Origin: Lacticigenium naphthae DSM 19658
GTDB taxonomy: Bacteria; Bacillota; Bacilli; Lactobacillales; Carnobacteriaceae_A
DNA: 64,000 nt
Direction of reading: 5' to 3'
Assembly (NCBI RefSeq): GCF_000425865.1
Contig: NZ_AUEG01000001.1
Span: 434,001 to 498,000, forward strand
Below the pieces are notes generated by a model, which saw nothing but the letters and a program-made list of their open reading frames with translations, did not search any database and was not told the origin of the DNA. Of the stretch, positions 34,958 to 43,053 are shown piece by piece. Within the stretch, counting starts at the first letter, position 1. Every line of letters begins with the position of its first letter. A program made the position numbers and the translations under genes.

Positions 34958-35282
34958 TTGGAACCACCTCCTTGGCCAGTACTTCAATGTACATTCCCCG
35001 GCCTTTCACATCCTCAACAGATGTGATTTCAAATCTCTTATCTCTATGGATGAGCACCATAGACGTAGATATGGTTATACCAGGGATGCGGCGAAAGCGA
35101 AAAAGGTCTGTGGCTTCAGAAAAGGATGCCCTATTAGCCCATTTTTCATTGCCATGCCGACCTTCACGGTAAGCTCTTACAGAAGCTATAATGTTATCAA
35201 CTTCAGTTTTAAAGCCTTCGGGATCTTTTATGGTGACGCTCTCAATGATGTCAATAAAGGTATTCATTTTCCCAAAGCTCAT
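34950..35282 (-). CDS. Head-closure protein (SPP1 gp16-like)
   Basis: A 110-aa protein of the phage head-tail adaptor family: FGKMNTFIDIIESVTIKDPE, SVRAYREGRHGNEKW, FRFRRIPGITISTSMVLIHR and DKRFEITSVEDVKGRGMYIE. It closes the filled capsid after packaging. The ATG at 35282 follows GGAAGGTG. It overlaps genes on both sides, as in a tight late operon. Confidence 0.82.
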   Translation of the reverse strand: MSFGKMNTFIDIIESVTIKDPEGFKTEVDNIIASVRAYREGRHGNEKWANRASFSEATDLFRFRRIPGITISTSMVLIHRDKRFEITSVEDVKGRGMYIEVLAKEVVPSG

Positions 35283-35284
35283 GA

Positions 35285-35593
35285 CTACACCTTCCAATCC
35301 CGATCAAGTCGCAGCAGGAGATTGACTGTATTCCATACCTGCTGCCCAGCCTGCACATTATCTGAAAAGAAACCACCGGTGCTGCCGTCCCTGGATTCAT
35401 AAAAGTGGGACGACAGCATAATGATGGCTTGTTGTGTGGTGGCTGGCATAACGGCTTCCACGTAGTGGTTTTCAGGAAGATGCTGATAGCTTTCTGCATA
35501 CCGCGTGGCGGCGGTGATGTACATCTCAAGCAGCTCATCATCAGCCGAGTGATTAAGAATAAGATTTACTTTTACTTTTTCCAGCAGTGTCAT
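35285..35593 (-). CDS. Head-tail connector (HK97 gp6-like)
   Basis: A 102-aa helical protein: TLLEKVKVNLILNHSADDEL, LEMYITAATRYAESYQHLPE, then AIIMLSSHFYESRDGS. This is the gp6/gp15-like adaptor that extends the portal ring. It lies directly before the head-closure gene and after the small head-fiber gene. Confidence 0.85.
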   Translation of the reverse strand: MTLLEKVKVNLILNHSADDELLEMYITAATRYAESYQHLPENHYVEAVMPATTQQAIIMLSSHFYESRDGSTGGFFSDNVQAGQQVWNTVNLLLRLDRDWKV

Positions 35594-35611
35594 ACCGCCA
35601 CCATCCTTTCA

Positions 35612-35824
35612 TTAGTCTGAAATCATAAGCCCTGCAGCCTTAAGTTTGGTGAGGAGGGCATTAAAATCCGTTACCAAATCTTCAACTGTGGCAGCAGTAC
35701 TTGCCGCTTGATTATCGAGAATGGGGAGGCCAGTAACGACTGCCCCATCCTTGATTTCAAGAGTTCCACCAATAACGGTTTTTTCGCCACCCTGTTCGGT
35801 AAAGTTCTTTGTGTTATAACTCAT
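35612..35824 (-). CDS. Head fiber-like small protein
   Basis: A 70-aa protein opening SYNTKNFTEQGGEKTVIGGT with LEIKDGAVVTGLPI, and ending TVEDLVTDFNALLTKLKAAG. This pattern is usually annotated as phage head fiber or a capsid-associated protein in Bacillota prophages. It comes right after the major capsid gene with its own AGGTGTCC site. The role is inferred from position. Confidence 0.65.
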   Translation of the reverse strand: MSYNTKNFTEQGGEKTVIGGTLEIKDGAVVTGLPILDNQAASTAATVEDLVTDFNALLTKLKAAGLMISD

Positions 35825-35836
35825 AGGACACCTCCA

Positions 35837-37045
35837 TTACGCTTTCTGCTGAAGCACTTTAATGGCTTCAGGCAGAATTAGCTTTCCATCCACACGCTGA
35901 GTGGCAACAAAGCCCACCTGACCAGTAGCTGCATAGAGCTCATTAAGTCTCTTGAATACTCTGCCTTGACGATCCGCTACCCAGTAGTAGCCAAAGTCAC
36001 CGAAGATGATGGACTTTGCAGATGCAGCGATGGTAGGAACGTAGGATGAAGTGTAAACAGGTCTATTCAGAATGGTATCTGGTGTTCCAGCCTGAAGTGA
36101 AGGCTGCCAGATATACTGACCCTGACCATCTTTTAGCTTTCTAATGGCCTTAATGGTAGCATCGTTCATTACGAACACGGACTTGTTTCTGTAAGGAGAC
36201 TTAAGAGAGTAGAAGAGGTCCAAAATCTCATCAATGGAAATAGCTGTAGCACTTGCAGCGGTTACACCGATCTGTGCTCCACCAGTGGCAGCAAGAATAC
36301 CTGTAGGCTTACCAGAACCATCTCCTGTGAAGAAAGCATCTTCTTCCTTGTTTCCGATACGTCTTGCAAACTCCCTGGCGATGTAGTTTTCAAGATTAAA
36401 GACGCTGTCATTTAGAAGCTCTTCAGAAACTTTAATCATGGTACCAAGTTTGTAAGCACCAATGGAAACCTGTCCAAAGCTATCATCGCTTTCAGGAATG
36501 GCACCTTCTTCATCAATCCAAGAAGCGGTTCCTTTTGAAGCCACTACTGGAATCTTACGATCACCAGAAGAAGTGGAGATGACGTTGGCCAGCTTTCTGA
36601 AGATATTCTCTTCATCCAGGGCTTCAATAAGTGTACGTTCGAACTCATCTGGTACAAGGTAACCACCTTCCGTGTCAGTGCCAATCTGCAGTGCGTTCTT
36701 AATCACTGGATCAAGCCCTTCACCAGAACGGGTTTTCATGGCATTCCAGAAGGCCTTCTGGTATTCAGCAGAGGCTCTGCCGCCTTTGGATTCCACACCT
36801 TGGAAGATAGGCTTTCCGGTAAGTGGAGTGTTCAAGGGCTTTGAAAGCTCGCGGTCAAGTGCTTCTTGCTTTTCAAGACGGTCAATCTCCTTACCAAGGG
36901 CAACCACATCAGCTTCCATTTTTTCATAGGTTGCAGTGTCTTCGGCGGATACAATTCCATCTGTACCTCTTTTGGTATCCAGGAAGGCTTTAGCGGCTTC
37001 CCAGGACTTTGCTCTTTTTTCACGCAGTTCAAGAATTTTATTCAT
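35837..37045 (-). CDS. Major capsid protein (HK97 fold)
   Basis: A 402-aa capsid precursor. Residues 1-105 form a coiled-coil scaffolding delta domain (KILELREKRAKSWEAAKAFL), cut off by the protease gene upstream. The shell domain begins near EYQKAFWNAMK and contains QIGTDTEGGYLVPDEFERTL, the classic HK97 start, FRKLANVIST, and later FGDFGYYWVADRQG and VGFVATQRVDGKL. GGAGGAAAACATT precedes the ATG. Confidence 0.95.
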   Translation of the reverse strand: MNKILELREKRAKSWEAAKAFLDTKRGTDGIVSAEDTATYEKMEADVVALGKEIDRLEKQEALDRELSKPLNTPLTGKPIFQGVESKGGRASAEYQKAFWNAMKTRSGEGLDPVIKNALQIGTDTEGGYLVPDEFERTLIEALDEENIFRKLANVISTSSGDRKIPVVASKGTASWIDEEGAIPESDDSFGQVSIGAYKLGTMIKVSEELLNDSVFNLENYIAREFARRIGNKEEDAFFTGDGSGKPTGILAATGGAQIGVTAASATAISIDEILDLFYSLKSPYRNKSVFVMNDATIKAIRKLKDGQGQYIWQPSLQAGTPDTILNRPVYTSSYVPTIAASAKSIIFGDFGYYWVADRQGRVFKRLNELYAATGQVGFVATQRVDGKLILPEAIKVLQQKA

Positions 37046-37064
37046 AATGTTTTCCTCCTAAAAT

Positions 37065-37763
37065 TTAGTGCCCAATCAAAGAAAGCCGCTTTTCTAGCGA
37101 CTCAATTGGGGTGCAAGTATTCTCTTTTGGTAGTTTGGGTTTTACCTTATCAAGCAGAGAGTTGGTAACAGCTCTGCGGCTAAAGGCATAGGTAAAGTCT
37201 TCGGTCTGATTTCTTTTCTTTTCATCCTCCAAGATACCGTCAGCAAAACCAAGCTCGATGGCCTTCTTTGCATTAAGCCAGGTTTCTGCATCCATAAGAT
37301 GGGATAGCTTTGTCCTTGACTGACCTGTCTTAATTTCATAGGCATTGATGATGCTCTCTTTAACTTCAGAAAGCATAGCGATGGCTTTTTTCATTTCTTC
37401 ACTGTCTCCAATGGCCACGGTAAGGGGGTTATGGACCATCATAAGGGCTGTTGGTGCCATGAGCACCGTTGTCCCCGCCATAGCGATGACTGAGGCGGCA
37501 GAAGCGGCAATGCCATCGATCTTTACGGTAACAGTACCTTTGTAATCCATCAGCATGGCGTAAATCTGACTAGCAGCAATGCAATCACCTCCTGGAGAAT
37601 TGAGCCAAATAACAATGTCACCCTCGCCGGCAGTAAGCTCTGCTTTAAATGCCTTAGGGGTGACATCATCGTCAAACCATGAATCTTCAGCAATAACGCC
37701 GTCTAGGTAGAGTGTTCGGATACCAGTGTTTTCATCTCGTGCCCAGTTCCAAAACTTCTTCAT
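37065..37763 (-). CDS. Head maturation protease, ClpP-related
   Basis: A 232-aa serine protease of the ClpP-like prohead type: LYLDGVIAEDSWFDDDVTPK, IVIWLNSPGGDCIAASQIYA, the nucleophile Ser in IDGIAASAASVIAMAGT, and the His in LMMVHNPLTVAIGDSEEMK. It removes the scaffold domain of the capsid protein. It overlaps the portal gene by 4 bp and precedes the capsid gene, the standard order. Confidence 0.93.
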   Translation of the reverse strand: MKKFWNWARDENTGIRTLYLDGVIAEDSWFDDDVTPKAFKAELTAGEGDIVIWLNSPGGDCIAASQIYAMLMDYKGTVTVKIDGIAASAASVIAMAGTTVLMAPTALMMVHNPLTVAIGDSEEMKKAIAMLSEVKESIINAYEIKTGQSRTKLSHLMDAETWLNAKKAIELGFADGILEDEKKRNQTEDFTYAFSRRAVTNSLLDKVKPKLPKENTCTPIESLEKRLSLIGH

Positions 37764-39016
37764 TTAGGTTCCTCCGTTTCTTTGATATTTGCGAACGCGC
37801 CTGCGTCCTGTAATTTTGTCATGGCACCGTTGATGAGATAGAGATCGCCACCTAAGGATTCTGGGATTCTATCCAGATTTTCTAGCTCTCTGATATCATT
37901 GGCGCTCATCCAACCGTTCTGCCTTGCAGTGGCATATCCACTCATACGACTTACATAATCACCACGCAAGAGACCATCCACATTAAACTTGATAAACACA
38001 TTGGGTTTTTCACTTTCCATAAGAAGTGCCCTGCACATGGACTGTTCCCAGCGAACCACCCAAGGGTCGAGGGTGTATTTCACAAACTCCAGTGATTGCT
38101 GCTCGATGTTACTAAAAGACGACTTCTCAAGGTCAGCTAACATATGTGGTGGGACTCTAAAAATACGAGCAATCTCATTGATCTGAAACTTCCTAGTTTC
38201 CAGAAACTGAGCCTGCTCAGGAGAAATGCCTATAGGCTGATACTTCATGCCTTCTTCAAGGACCGCCACCCGGTGGGCATTACCACTTCCTTGGTATGCT
38301 GCGTTCCAGGATTCTTTAATCTTCTGAGGATCCTTGATGGTACCGGGGTGTTCCAGGACGCCACCGGGTGATGCGCCATTAGCAAAAAACTTAGCTCCAT
38401 ATTCTTCCGTGGCAATGGCTAGTCCTACAGCGTTTTTCGCCATGGCAATTGGTGAATAGCCTACCAGCCCATCAAAGCCAAGTCCTGGAATATGAAGGAC
38501 ATCTGATGGTGAAAGATAGACCTGATTGTCTCTACCAAGAGTAGGAGCATCTTCACTACCACGCTGGTACAAATAGAAAAGCCGACCACTTGAATCGCGA
38601 TCGACCGTCATCTTATTTGGCATTAGGGGGTACAGGGAGATCACTTCACCTCGTGCATTTCGAATAATCTGAGCATAGGCATTTCCCCATAATAAAAGAT
38701 GACTCATCAGCGTTTCTCTAAACGCAAAGGAAGTCATCTCAGGATTTGGTTCATCATGAAGCAGTTTGTATAATGGGTGTTTCAGGTTTTTCTCCTTGCC
38801 CCCTGAATCATTGTATTTGTAGACATGTAGCGGGAGACCAGCTAATGTCTCAGATAGGATTCTCACACAGCTATACACCGCGGTCATTTGCATGGCGGTG
38901 TGTTCATTAACAGGTTTCCCAGCGCTGGTGCTTCCGAAAAAGAAACTATATCGGCTGCCTCCAAGAGCATCTTGAGGCTTGTTACGTGCCTTGAATAATC
39001 CTTGTAGTATTCCCAT
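37760..39016 (-). CDS. Phage portal protein (HK97 gp3-like)
   Basis: A 418-aa portal that forms the dodecameric DNA gate. MGILQGLFKARNKPQDALGG opens the protein. Then come AVYSCVRILSETLAGLPLHVYK, HPLYKLLHDEPNPEMTSFAF, the long clip and stem regions, and RIFRVPPHMLADLEKSSFSN, the signature of this family. I choose ATG 39016, ten bases after AAGGAG; an ATG six bases upstream is also possible. It follows a terminator-like hairpin and the moron pair. Confidence 0.93.
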   Translation of the reverse strand: MGILQGLFKARNKPQDALGGSRYSFFFGSTSAGKPVNEHTAMQMTAVYSCVRILSETLAGLPLHVYKYNDSGGKEKNLKHPLYKLLHDEPNPEMTSFAFRETLMSHLLLWGNAYAQIIRNARGEVISLYPLMPNKMTVDRDSSGRLFYLYQRGSEDAPTLGRDNQVYLSPSDVLHIPGLGFDGLVGYSPIAMAKNAVGLAIATEEYGAKFFANGASPGGVLEHPGTIKDPQKIKESWNAAYQGSGNAHRVAVLEEGMKYQPIGISPEQAQFLETRKFQINEIARIFRVPPHMLADLEKSSFSNIEQQSLEFVKYTLDPWVVRWEQSMCRALLMESEKPNVFIKFNVDGLLRGDYVSRMSGYATARQNGWMSANDIRELENLDRIPESLGGDLYLINGAMTKLQDAGAFANIKETEEPK

Positions 39017-39044
39017 GGACATCACTCTCCTTAAAAATGGGTAT

Positions 39045-39070
39045 GAAAAAAGCACCTCTTTTGAGATGCT
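39045..39070 (-). terminator. Terminator after the moron genes
   Basis: AGCATCTC and GAGGTGCT form an 8-bp stem with an AAAA loop, followed by TTTTTTC on the minus strand. It lies 74 bp downstream of the membrane-protein gene and just before the portal ribosome binding site. Confidence 0.78.
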
Positions 39071-39143
39071 TACTATAGATGCAACTAATTTCATAATAAC
39101 TGTAGAAATGATACGTCATATAAAAATATTTTTTAACATGGAA

Positions 39144-39464
39144 CTATTCTAAATCTTGAATATTCATTCTGGAAATCTCATTCATGTTTTGTTTTCGATA
39201 GAAAAGATAAATACCGCTAAAGATTACAGTAGGAATATTTGTCAAAACAAAAATAAGCACCATAGTCCATTCTTCATACCTTATCCAATGAGGTGCCGTA
39301 ATTGTCAGAAAAACTGAAAAGCTAAATGATAACAAAGGAAGAATAAGACCCAACCAACTATTTTTTCTTTTGGATAACAATATCTGCAATACAATTAATG
39401 CTATACCTATAAGTATTATTGTTATAATGAGTAACAAACTGGTAATATTCATATTATTCATCAT
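39144..39464 (-). CDS. Small membrane protein of the moron cassette
   Basis: A 106-aa protein with three hydrophobic segments: ITSLLLIITIILIGIALIVL, then LILPLLSFSFSVFLTITAP and LIFVLTNIPTVIFSGIYL, and a short charged tail. It overlaps the upstream DUF2089-like gene by 11 bp. The base composition is AT-rich, unlike the surrounding late genes. It may alter the host surface or be a target of the small regulator; the function is unknown. Confidence 0.7.
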   Translation of the reverse strand: MMNNMNITSLLLIITIILIGIALIVLQILLSKRKNSWLGLILPLLSFSFSVFLTITAPHWIRYEEWTMVLIFVLTNIPTVIFSGIYLFYRKQNMNEISRMNIQDLE

Positions 39465-39756
39465 CCTTTCTTATTTTTTTATATTCTGAAATTAATAATT
39501 TTGCAGTATCAAAATCTATTTTTTCATTTACTGCTAGTTTCTTAATTAATGCAATGTATGGCTCCTTTGCTGATTCTTCATTGATTTGAATTTTCTGAAT
39601 TAATCTATCTAACCTTAATCTTACTGTAGGATATGTAACTCCATATTGCGAGGCAATCTGCTTTAATGAACCAGATGATAAAATAAATTTTTTAATAAAT
39701 GCTAGATCTTCATCCTCTAAATTCATCATCCATTCGGGAACTACTTCGATAGCCAT
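39454..39756 (-). CDS. DUF2089-like small HTH protein of the moron cassette
   Basis: A 100-aa protein with DEDLAFIKKFILSSGSLKQI, ASQYGVTYPTVRLRLDRLI and QKIQINEESAKEPYIALIKK. This resembles the DUF2089 family, which has a winged or simple HTH and lies with small membrane proteins in Bacillota chromosomes. It has its own sigma-A-type promoter, a GGGGGTG ribosome binding site and a downstream terminator. So it can be expressed from the lysogen, independent of the late operon. Confidence 0.75.
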   Translation of the reverse strand: MAIEVVPEWMMNLEDEDLAFIKKFILSSGSLKQIASQYGVTYPTVRLRLDRLIQKIQINEESAKEPYIALIKKLAVNEKIDFDTAKLLISEYKKIRKDDE

Positions 39757-40081
39757 AACACACCCCCTTTAACTTTATTAAGTGTATCATTGAATAATAT
39801 TAAATTCAATAGTAATTATATGGTTTAACAAAATTTATAATTTCTATCATCTAAATAACAGGAGATAATATTTGAAACCTCAGTTACAAATAATCTTAAT
39901 TTACACTTTTCAGTGTTTACCATGCAGCATAAAAGAATAATTAAGTTAATATTGAAGAATACTTAATTCTTTTAAATACCTCTACAATTCTTCTATAAGC
40001 CTTTTCTTACTACACATAAATTTACTTATCTGGAACAAACTTTTGTTTATATCGATTTATTAAACCGTAGGCAAACTAGCA
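39757..40081. other. AT-rich spacer between large terminase and moron
   Basis: No gene seen on either strand. It contains the moron promoter (39781-39809). Its low GC content contrasts with the flanking terminase and portal genes, consistent with insertion. Confidence 0.55.
39781..39809 (-). promoter_or_regulatory. Promoter of the moron cassette
   Basis: Minus strand: TTGAAT (39804-39809), 17-bp spacer, TACACT (39781-39786), about 20 bp before the ribosome binding site of the DUF2089-like gene. Confidence 0.72.
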
Positions 40082-41647
40082 CTAGAAGAATAATAGTCCA
40101 CGATCATCATAAACAGAATTACCAGTTTCTCCACCACAGCGAATCGCTCGGTCAAGAGCCATGATTGTGGCAACAGCACCGTCAATCTTCTCGGTAGATT
40201 TTTCTTTGTCTGCTTTGATGTTGCCAGCAGGATCGGTTCTAATAAAAATGTTATCCATCATCCAGCGGAGAACAGGATGACCACCGTGAGCGATTTTCTT
40301 CTCTAGTGTGAGTTTCATTAATTCCTTAGTCGGCGGAGACATATCTTTAAATCCCTGACCAAAAGGGACAACGGTGAATCCTAAATTCTCTAGGTTCTGT
40401 GTCATCTGAACTGCACCCCAACGGTCAAAGGCAATCTCACGGATGTTATATTTCATCCCAAGTTCCTCAATGAAAGCCTCAATGAATCCGTAGTGGACTA
40501 CGTTACCTTCGGTAGTAAGAAGGAAGCCTTGTTTTTCCCAAACATCATAATTCACATGATCCCGTCTAACCCTAAGGTCAATGCTGTCTTCCGGTATCCA
40601 AAAGTATGGAAGAACCACATACTTGTCATCTTCATCCTGTGGAGGAAAGACAAGTACGAAGGCTGTAATATCAGTGGATGAAGAAAGGTCCAGCCCGCCA
40701 TAGCAGACGCGACCTTTAAGAGCTTCTGGATTAACCGGGAAAGCACAGGTATCCCATTTATCCATTGGCATCCATCGAATAGCCTGCTTAACCCATTGAT
40801 TTAACCTAAGCTGCCTGAAGCTGTTTTCTTCAGCAGGGTTTTGTCTTGCTGACTCATAAGCCATTTTTACTTTATCCATGCTGACAGTGATGCCAAGGGA
40901 TGGGTTTGCTTTCTTCCAGACCTTTGGATCGGACCAGTCATCTTCAAGATCTGCGCCATAAATGACGGGGTAGAAGGTAGGATCGTTCTTTCTTCCTGCC
41001 ATGATATCCAGTGCTTTTTGATGAACCTCCCAGCAGATACTGTTTTGATTATCTCCAGCAGTGGTGATTAGAAAGTACAAGGGCTGCATCCTGGCATCAC
41101 CACTACCTTTAGTCATAACATCATAGAGCTTTCGGTTTGGTTGAGTGTGGAGCTCATCGAAGACAACGCCATGGGTGTTGAAGCCGTGCTTGTTTCCAAC
41201 ATCGGCAGAGAGCACTTGATAGATGCTTCCGGTGGGTTGGTAGATCAGTCTTTTCTGTGAGTCCAGAATCTTAACCCTCTTGGATAAGGCAGGGCACATA
41301 CGAACCATGTCCGCTGCCACATTAAAAACGATAGAGGCTTGGTTACGATCTGCAGCGCAGCCATAAACCTCAGCACGTTCTTCGTTATCTCCACAGGTTA
41401 AGAGCAGGGCAACAGCCGCCGCGAGCTCACTTTTTCCCATCTTCTTTGGTATCTCTACATAAGCAGTATTAAATTGACGATAGCCATTTGGTTTTATGGT
41501 TCCAAATAAATCCCGGATGATTTTTTCTTGCCAATCTATCAGTTCAAAAGGCTTTCCCGCCCAGGTTCCTTTGGTGTGGGAGAGGCATTCAATAAAACCA
41601 ACTGCATAGTCCGCCATCTCCTTGCTGTAATGGGAATCTTTCGCCAT
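40082..41647 (-). CDS. Phage terminase, large subunit
   Basis: A packaging motor-nuclease of 521 aa, as annotated from ATG 41647. The ATPase part has EIPKKMGKSELAAAVALLL (Walker A) and HGVVFDELHTQPNRK (Walker B). The RNase-H-like nuclease has YGGLDLSSSTDITAF, EIAFDRWGAVQM and the late DGAVATIMALDRA. ATG 41647 has no ribosome binding site. Instead AGGAGG at 41693-41698 points at an ATC codon (41681-41683), after which the frame reads RKLKKYKPTSY, the usual N-terminus. The real protein is probably 12 residues longer. Confidence 0.95.
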   Translation of the reverse strand: MAKDSHYSKEMADYAVGFIECLSHTKGTWAGKPFELIDWQEKIIRDLFGTIKPNGYRQFNTAYVEIPKKMGKSELAAAVALLLTCGDNEERAEVYGCAADRNQASIVFNVAADMVRMCPALSKRVKILDSQKRLIYQPTGSIYQVLSADVGNKHGFNTHGVVFDELHTQPNRKLYDVMTKGSGDARMQPLYFLITTAGDNQNSICWEVHQKALDIMAGRKNDPTFYPVIYGADLEDDWSDPKVWKKANPSLGITVSMDKVKMAYESARQNPAEENSFRQLRLNQWVKQAIRWMPMDKWDTCAFPVNPEALKGRVCYGGLDLSSSTDITAFVLVFPPQDEDDKYVVLPYFWIPEDSIDLRVRRDHVNYDVWEKQGFLLTTEGNVVHYGFIEAFIEELGMKYNIREIAFDRWGAVQMTQNLENLGFTVVPFGQGFKDMSPPTKELMKLTLEKKIAHGGHPVLRWMMDNIFIRTDPAGNIKADKEKSTEKIDGAVATIMALDRAIRCGGETGNSVYDDRGLLFF

Positions 41648-41710
41648 GTAAGAGGTTGGTTTATACTTCTTTAGTTTTCGGATATGCGGACACCTCCTTT
41701 AAAAAGACAT

Positions 41711-41731
41711 AAAAAATAGACCATAAGGTCT
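41711..41731 (-). terminator. Weak terminator-like hairpin before the large terminase
   Basis: AGACC and GGTCT form a 5-bp stem with TTAT loop and are followed by ATTTTTT on the minus strand, directly upstream of the terminase ribosome binding site. Confidence 0.45.
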
Positions 41732-41789
41732 TCTGTAACGAGGAAAAGAGCTATGCAGCCCTATTCCGCTATGCGTTTCTATCTTGTTG

Positions 41790-42014
41790 TTAATTGTATT
41801 TCTTCATCAAAGCTTCAAGCGCAGCTTGTGCATTGGCGTCGATGGGTTCAATGTCCCAGCCTCTATCAAAGTTTGCAATGATCTGGCCATCTCGCTTTAG
41901 CATCAGTTTTGAAATCCTACCTTCATCAATGCCGTAAGGGGAGCCTAAGTCAAAGCTTTTGATCCAGTAATAAATGGTTTTATTTTCGACTTCGATTTTA
42001 CCTTCTCTCCACAT
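41790..42014 (-). CDS. Small phage protein (DUF7678-like)
   Basis: A 74-aa protein: MWREGKIEVENKTIYYWIKS, GIDEGRISKLMLKRDGQIIA, FDRGWDIEPIDANAQAALEA. I recall this as the DUF7678 family found next to terminase in Bacillota phages. The function is unknown. A strong AGGAGGG precedes the ATG, and it is the first of a set of small genes between ParB-methylase and large terminase. Confidence 0.7.
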   Translation of the reverse strand: MWREGKIEVENKTIYYWIKSFDLGSPYGIDEGRISKLMLKRDGQIIANFDRGWDIEPIDANAQAALEALMKKYN

Positions 42015-42028
42015 GGTCTAAACCCTCC

Positions 42029-42385
42029 TTAAATCCTAACCAAGATTGCCGGTAGCATTTGCTTTTCGCCAGTCTGCCAGTCGGTATAGCTTGTCTTAAC
42101 CTTTGTAAGTCCGTCCATCTTGCAGCCGTGCTTTTCAAATTCGGCAAGGGTTGCGATCAGCCCTGAGAAGGTGCTTGAAATGGTGATGTGGTCTATTCCA
42201 TAGGCTCTGCAGGCTTTAACAATGTTTTCAATGTCGTAATCCCAAATGACCTCAGAAAAGTCGATGGTATCGTTTCCTGCTTCCTTGCTTCTTTCGTAGG
42301 CCCAGTACATTGTGCTGTTGATTCCAGACTCCTTAAAGTTTGCGCCGGTTGCTTTGGCTTCTTCAAATGCTTTGATTTCTTTCAT
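42029..42385 (-). CDS. Small phage protein (DUF7698-like)
   Basis: A 118-aa protein: MKEIKAFEEAKATGANFKES, MYWAYERSKEAGNDTIDFSE and IKACRAYGIDHITISSTFSG-like SGLIATLAEFEKHGCKM. I recall it as DUF7698. Start 42385 is eight bases after GGAGG; the earlier ATG overlaps that site. It is preceded by copy 2 of the 37-bp promoter-like repeat. Function unknown. Confidence 0.68.
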   Translation of the reverse strand: MKEIKAFEEAKATGANFKESGINSTMYWAYERSKEAGNDTIDFSEVIWDYDIENIVKACRAYGIDHITISSTFSGLIATLAEFEKHGCKMDGLTKVKTSYTDWQTGEKQMLPAILVRI

Positions 42386-42421
42386 GTTCTCATCCTCCAT
42401 TTAGTGTGGTTTTGTTTTGGT

Positions 42422-42458
42422 ATTACATATATCACTCTAAACGAGAATAATAGCAAGT
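42422..42458 (-). promoter_or_regulatory. 37-bp promoter-like repeat, copy 2
   Basis: Same layout as copies 1 and 3: ACTTGCTATTA, eight variable bases, TTAGAGTGATATATGTAAT on the minus strand. It lies 37 bp upstream of the DUF7698-like ATG. Confidence 0.7.
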
Positions 42459-42496
42459 CATTTCTGTAGTTATAGATCAGGTTTCTGGCCTAGAAG

Positions 42497-42808
42497 CTAA
42501 TCTTCAATCGCTGTGTACCTCGAATAATCATAGCCTTCTGTACTGGATAATATCTTTTCGCCAGTGTCTTTGTTAATGACCCTGATACATCGAAGCTCAC
42601 CTTTTTCGTTAGTCCCACCATCTGACTTCTTGATCCATGGCTGATCCTCTAGAAAATCACTGGTGAACTTCTTAAACTCTGAATCACTAAGCTGCACTTC
42701 TCGAATCACGGTGTAATCAGAACCAATGACGCCATCTTCTTTTGCATCTTCAGTTGCTTCTTTTAGTTCCTTAAGGTTGTAGAACTTTCGACCAAATAGT
42801 GCCTTCAT
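42497..42808 (-). CDS. Small phage protein (DUF6329-like)
   Basis: A 103-aa acidic protein: MKALFGRKFYNLKELKEATE, VIGSDYTVIREVQLSDSEFK and ILSSTEGYDYSRYTAIED. I recall a DUF6329 label for such proteins in Lachnospiraceae phages. It overlaps the upstream DUF4314 gene by 4 bp. The function is unknown. Confidence 0.65.
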   Translation of the reverse strand: MKALFGRKFYNLKELKEATEDAKEDGVIGSDYTVIREVQLSDSEFKKFTSDFLEDQPWIKKSDGGTNEKGELRCIRVINKDTGEKILSSTEGYDYSRYTAIED

Positions 42809-43053
42809 TGCTGTGACTCCTTCCTGGAATTTTCATCGATTACTTTGCAGGAATCAATGCCGTAAACCACATTCAAGCTGCTGCCGTTATCCCACTGAAC
42901 CATGATGGAGCCTGTGTCATCCACGCCCCACACGGTGCCTTTTGTGCCTGTTGGAGGTGCTTGCACATCATCCATCCAAAGGAGCTGAACCCTGGCTCCA
43001 GCGGGGTATTGTTTGCGTAGGTGGGCCAGTCTTTCTTTACTGATCGGTTTCAC
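42805..43053 (-). CDS. DUF4314-type small protein (SH3-like)
   Basis: An 82-aa protein with the DUF4314 pattern: ISKERLAHLRKQYPAGARVQ, LLWMDDVQAPPTGTKGTVWG, VDDTGSIMVQWDNGSSLNVV. This is a small SH3-like barrel found in phages and mobile elements. The start is GTG at 43053, after AAGGAGGTGCTCCAA; longer frames upstream lie inside the preceding gene. The function is unknown. Confidence 0.75.
   Translation of the reverse strand: MKPISKERLAHLRKQYPAGARVQLLWMDDVQAPPTGTKGTVWGVDDTGSIMVQWDNGSSLNVVYGIDSCKVIDENSRKESQQ

Noticed and set aside
34668-35402. Rightward 244-aa frame opposite head-tail genes
   Set aside because: It is antisense to three secure overlapping phage genes; length results from the codon bias of the real strand.
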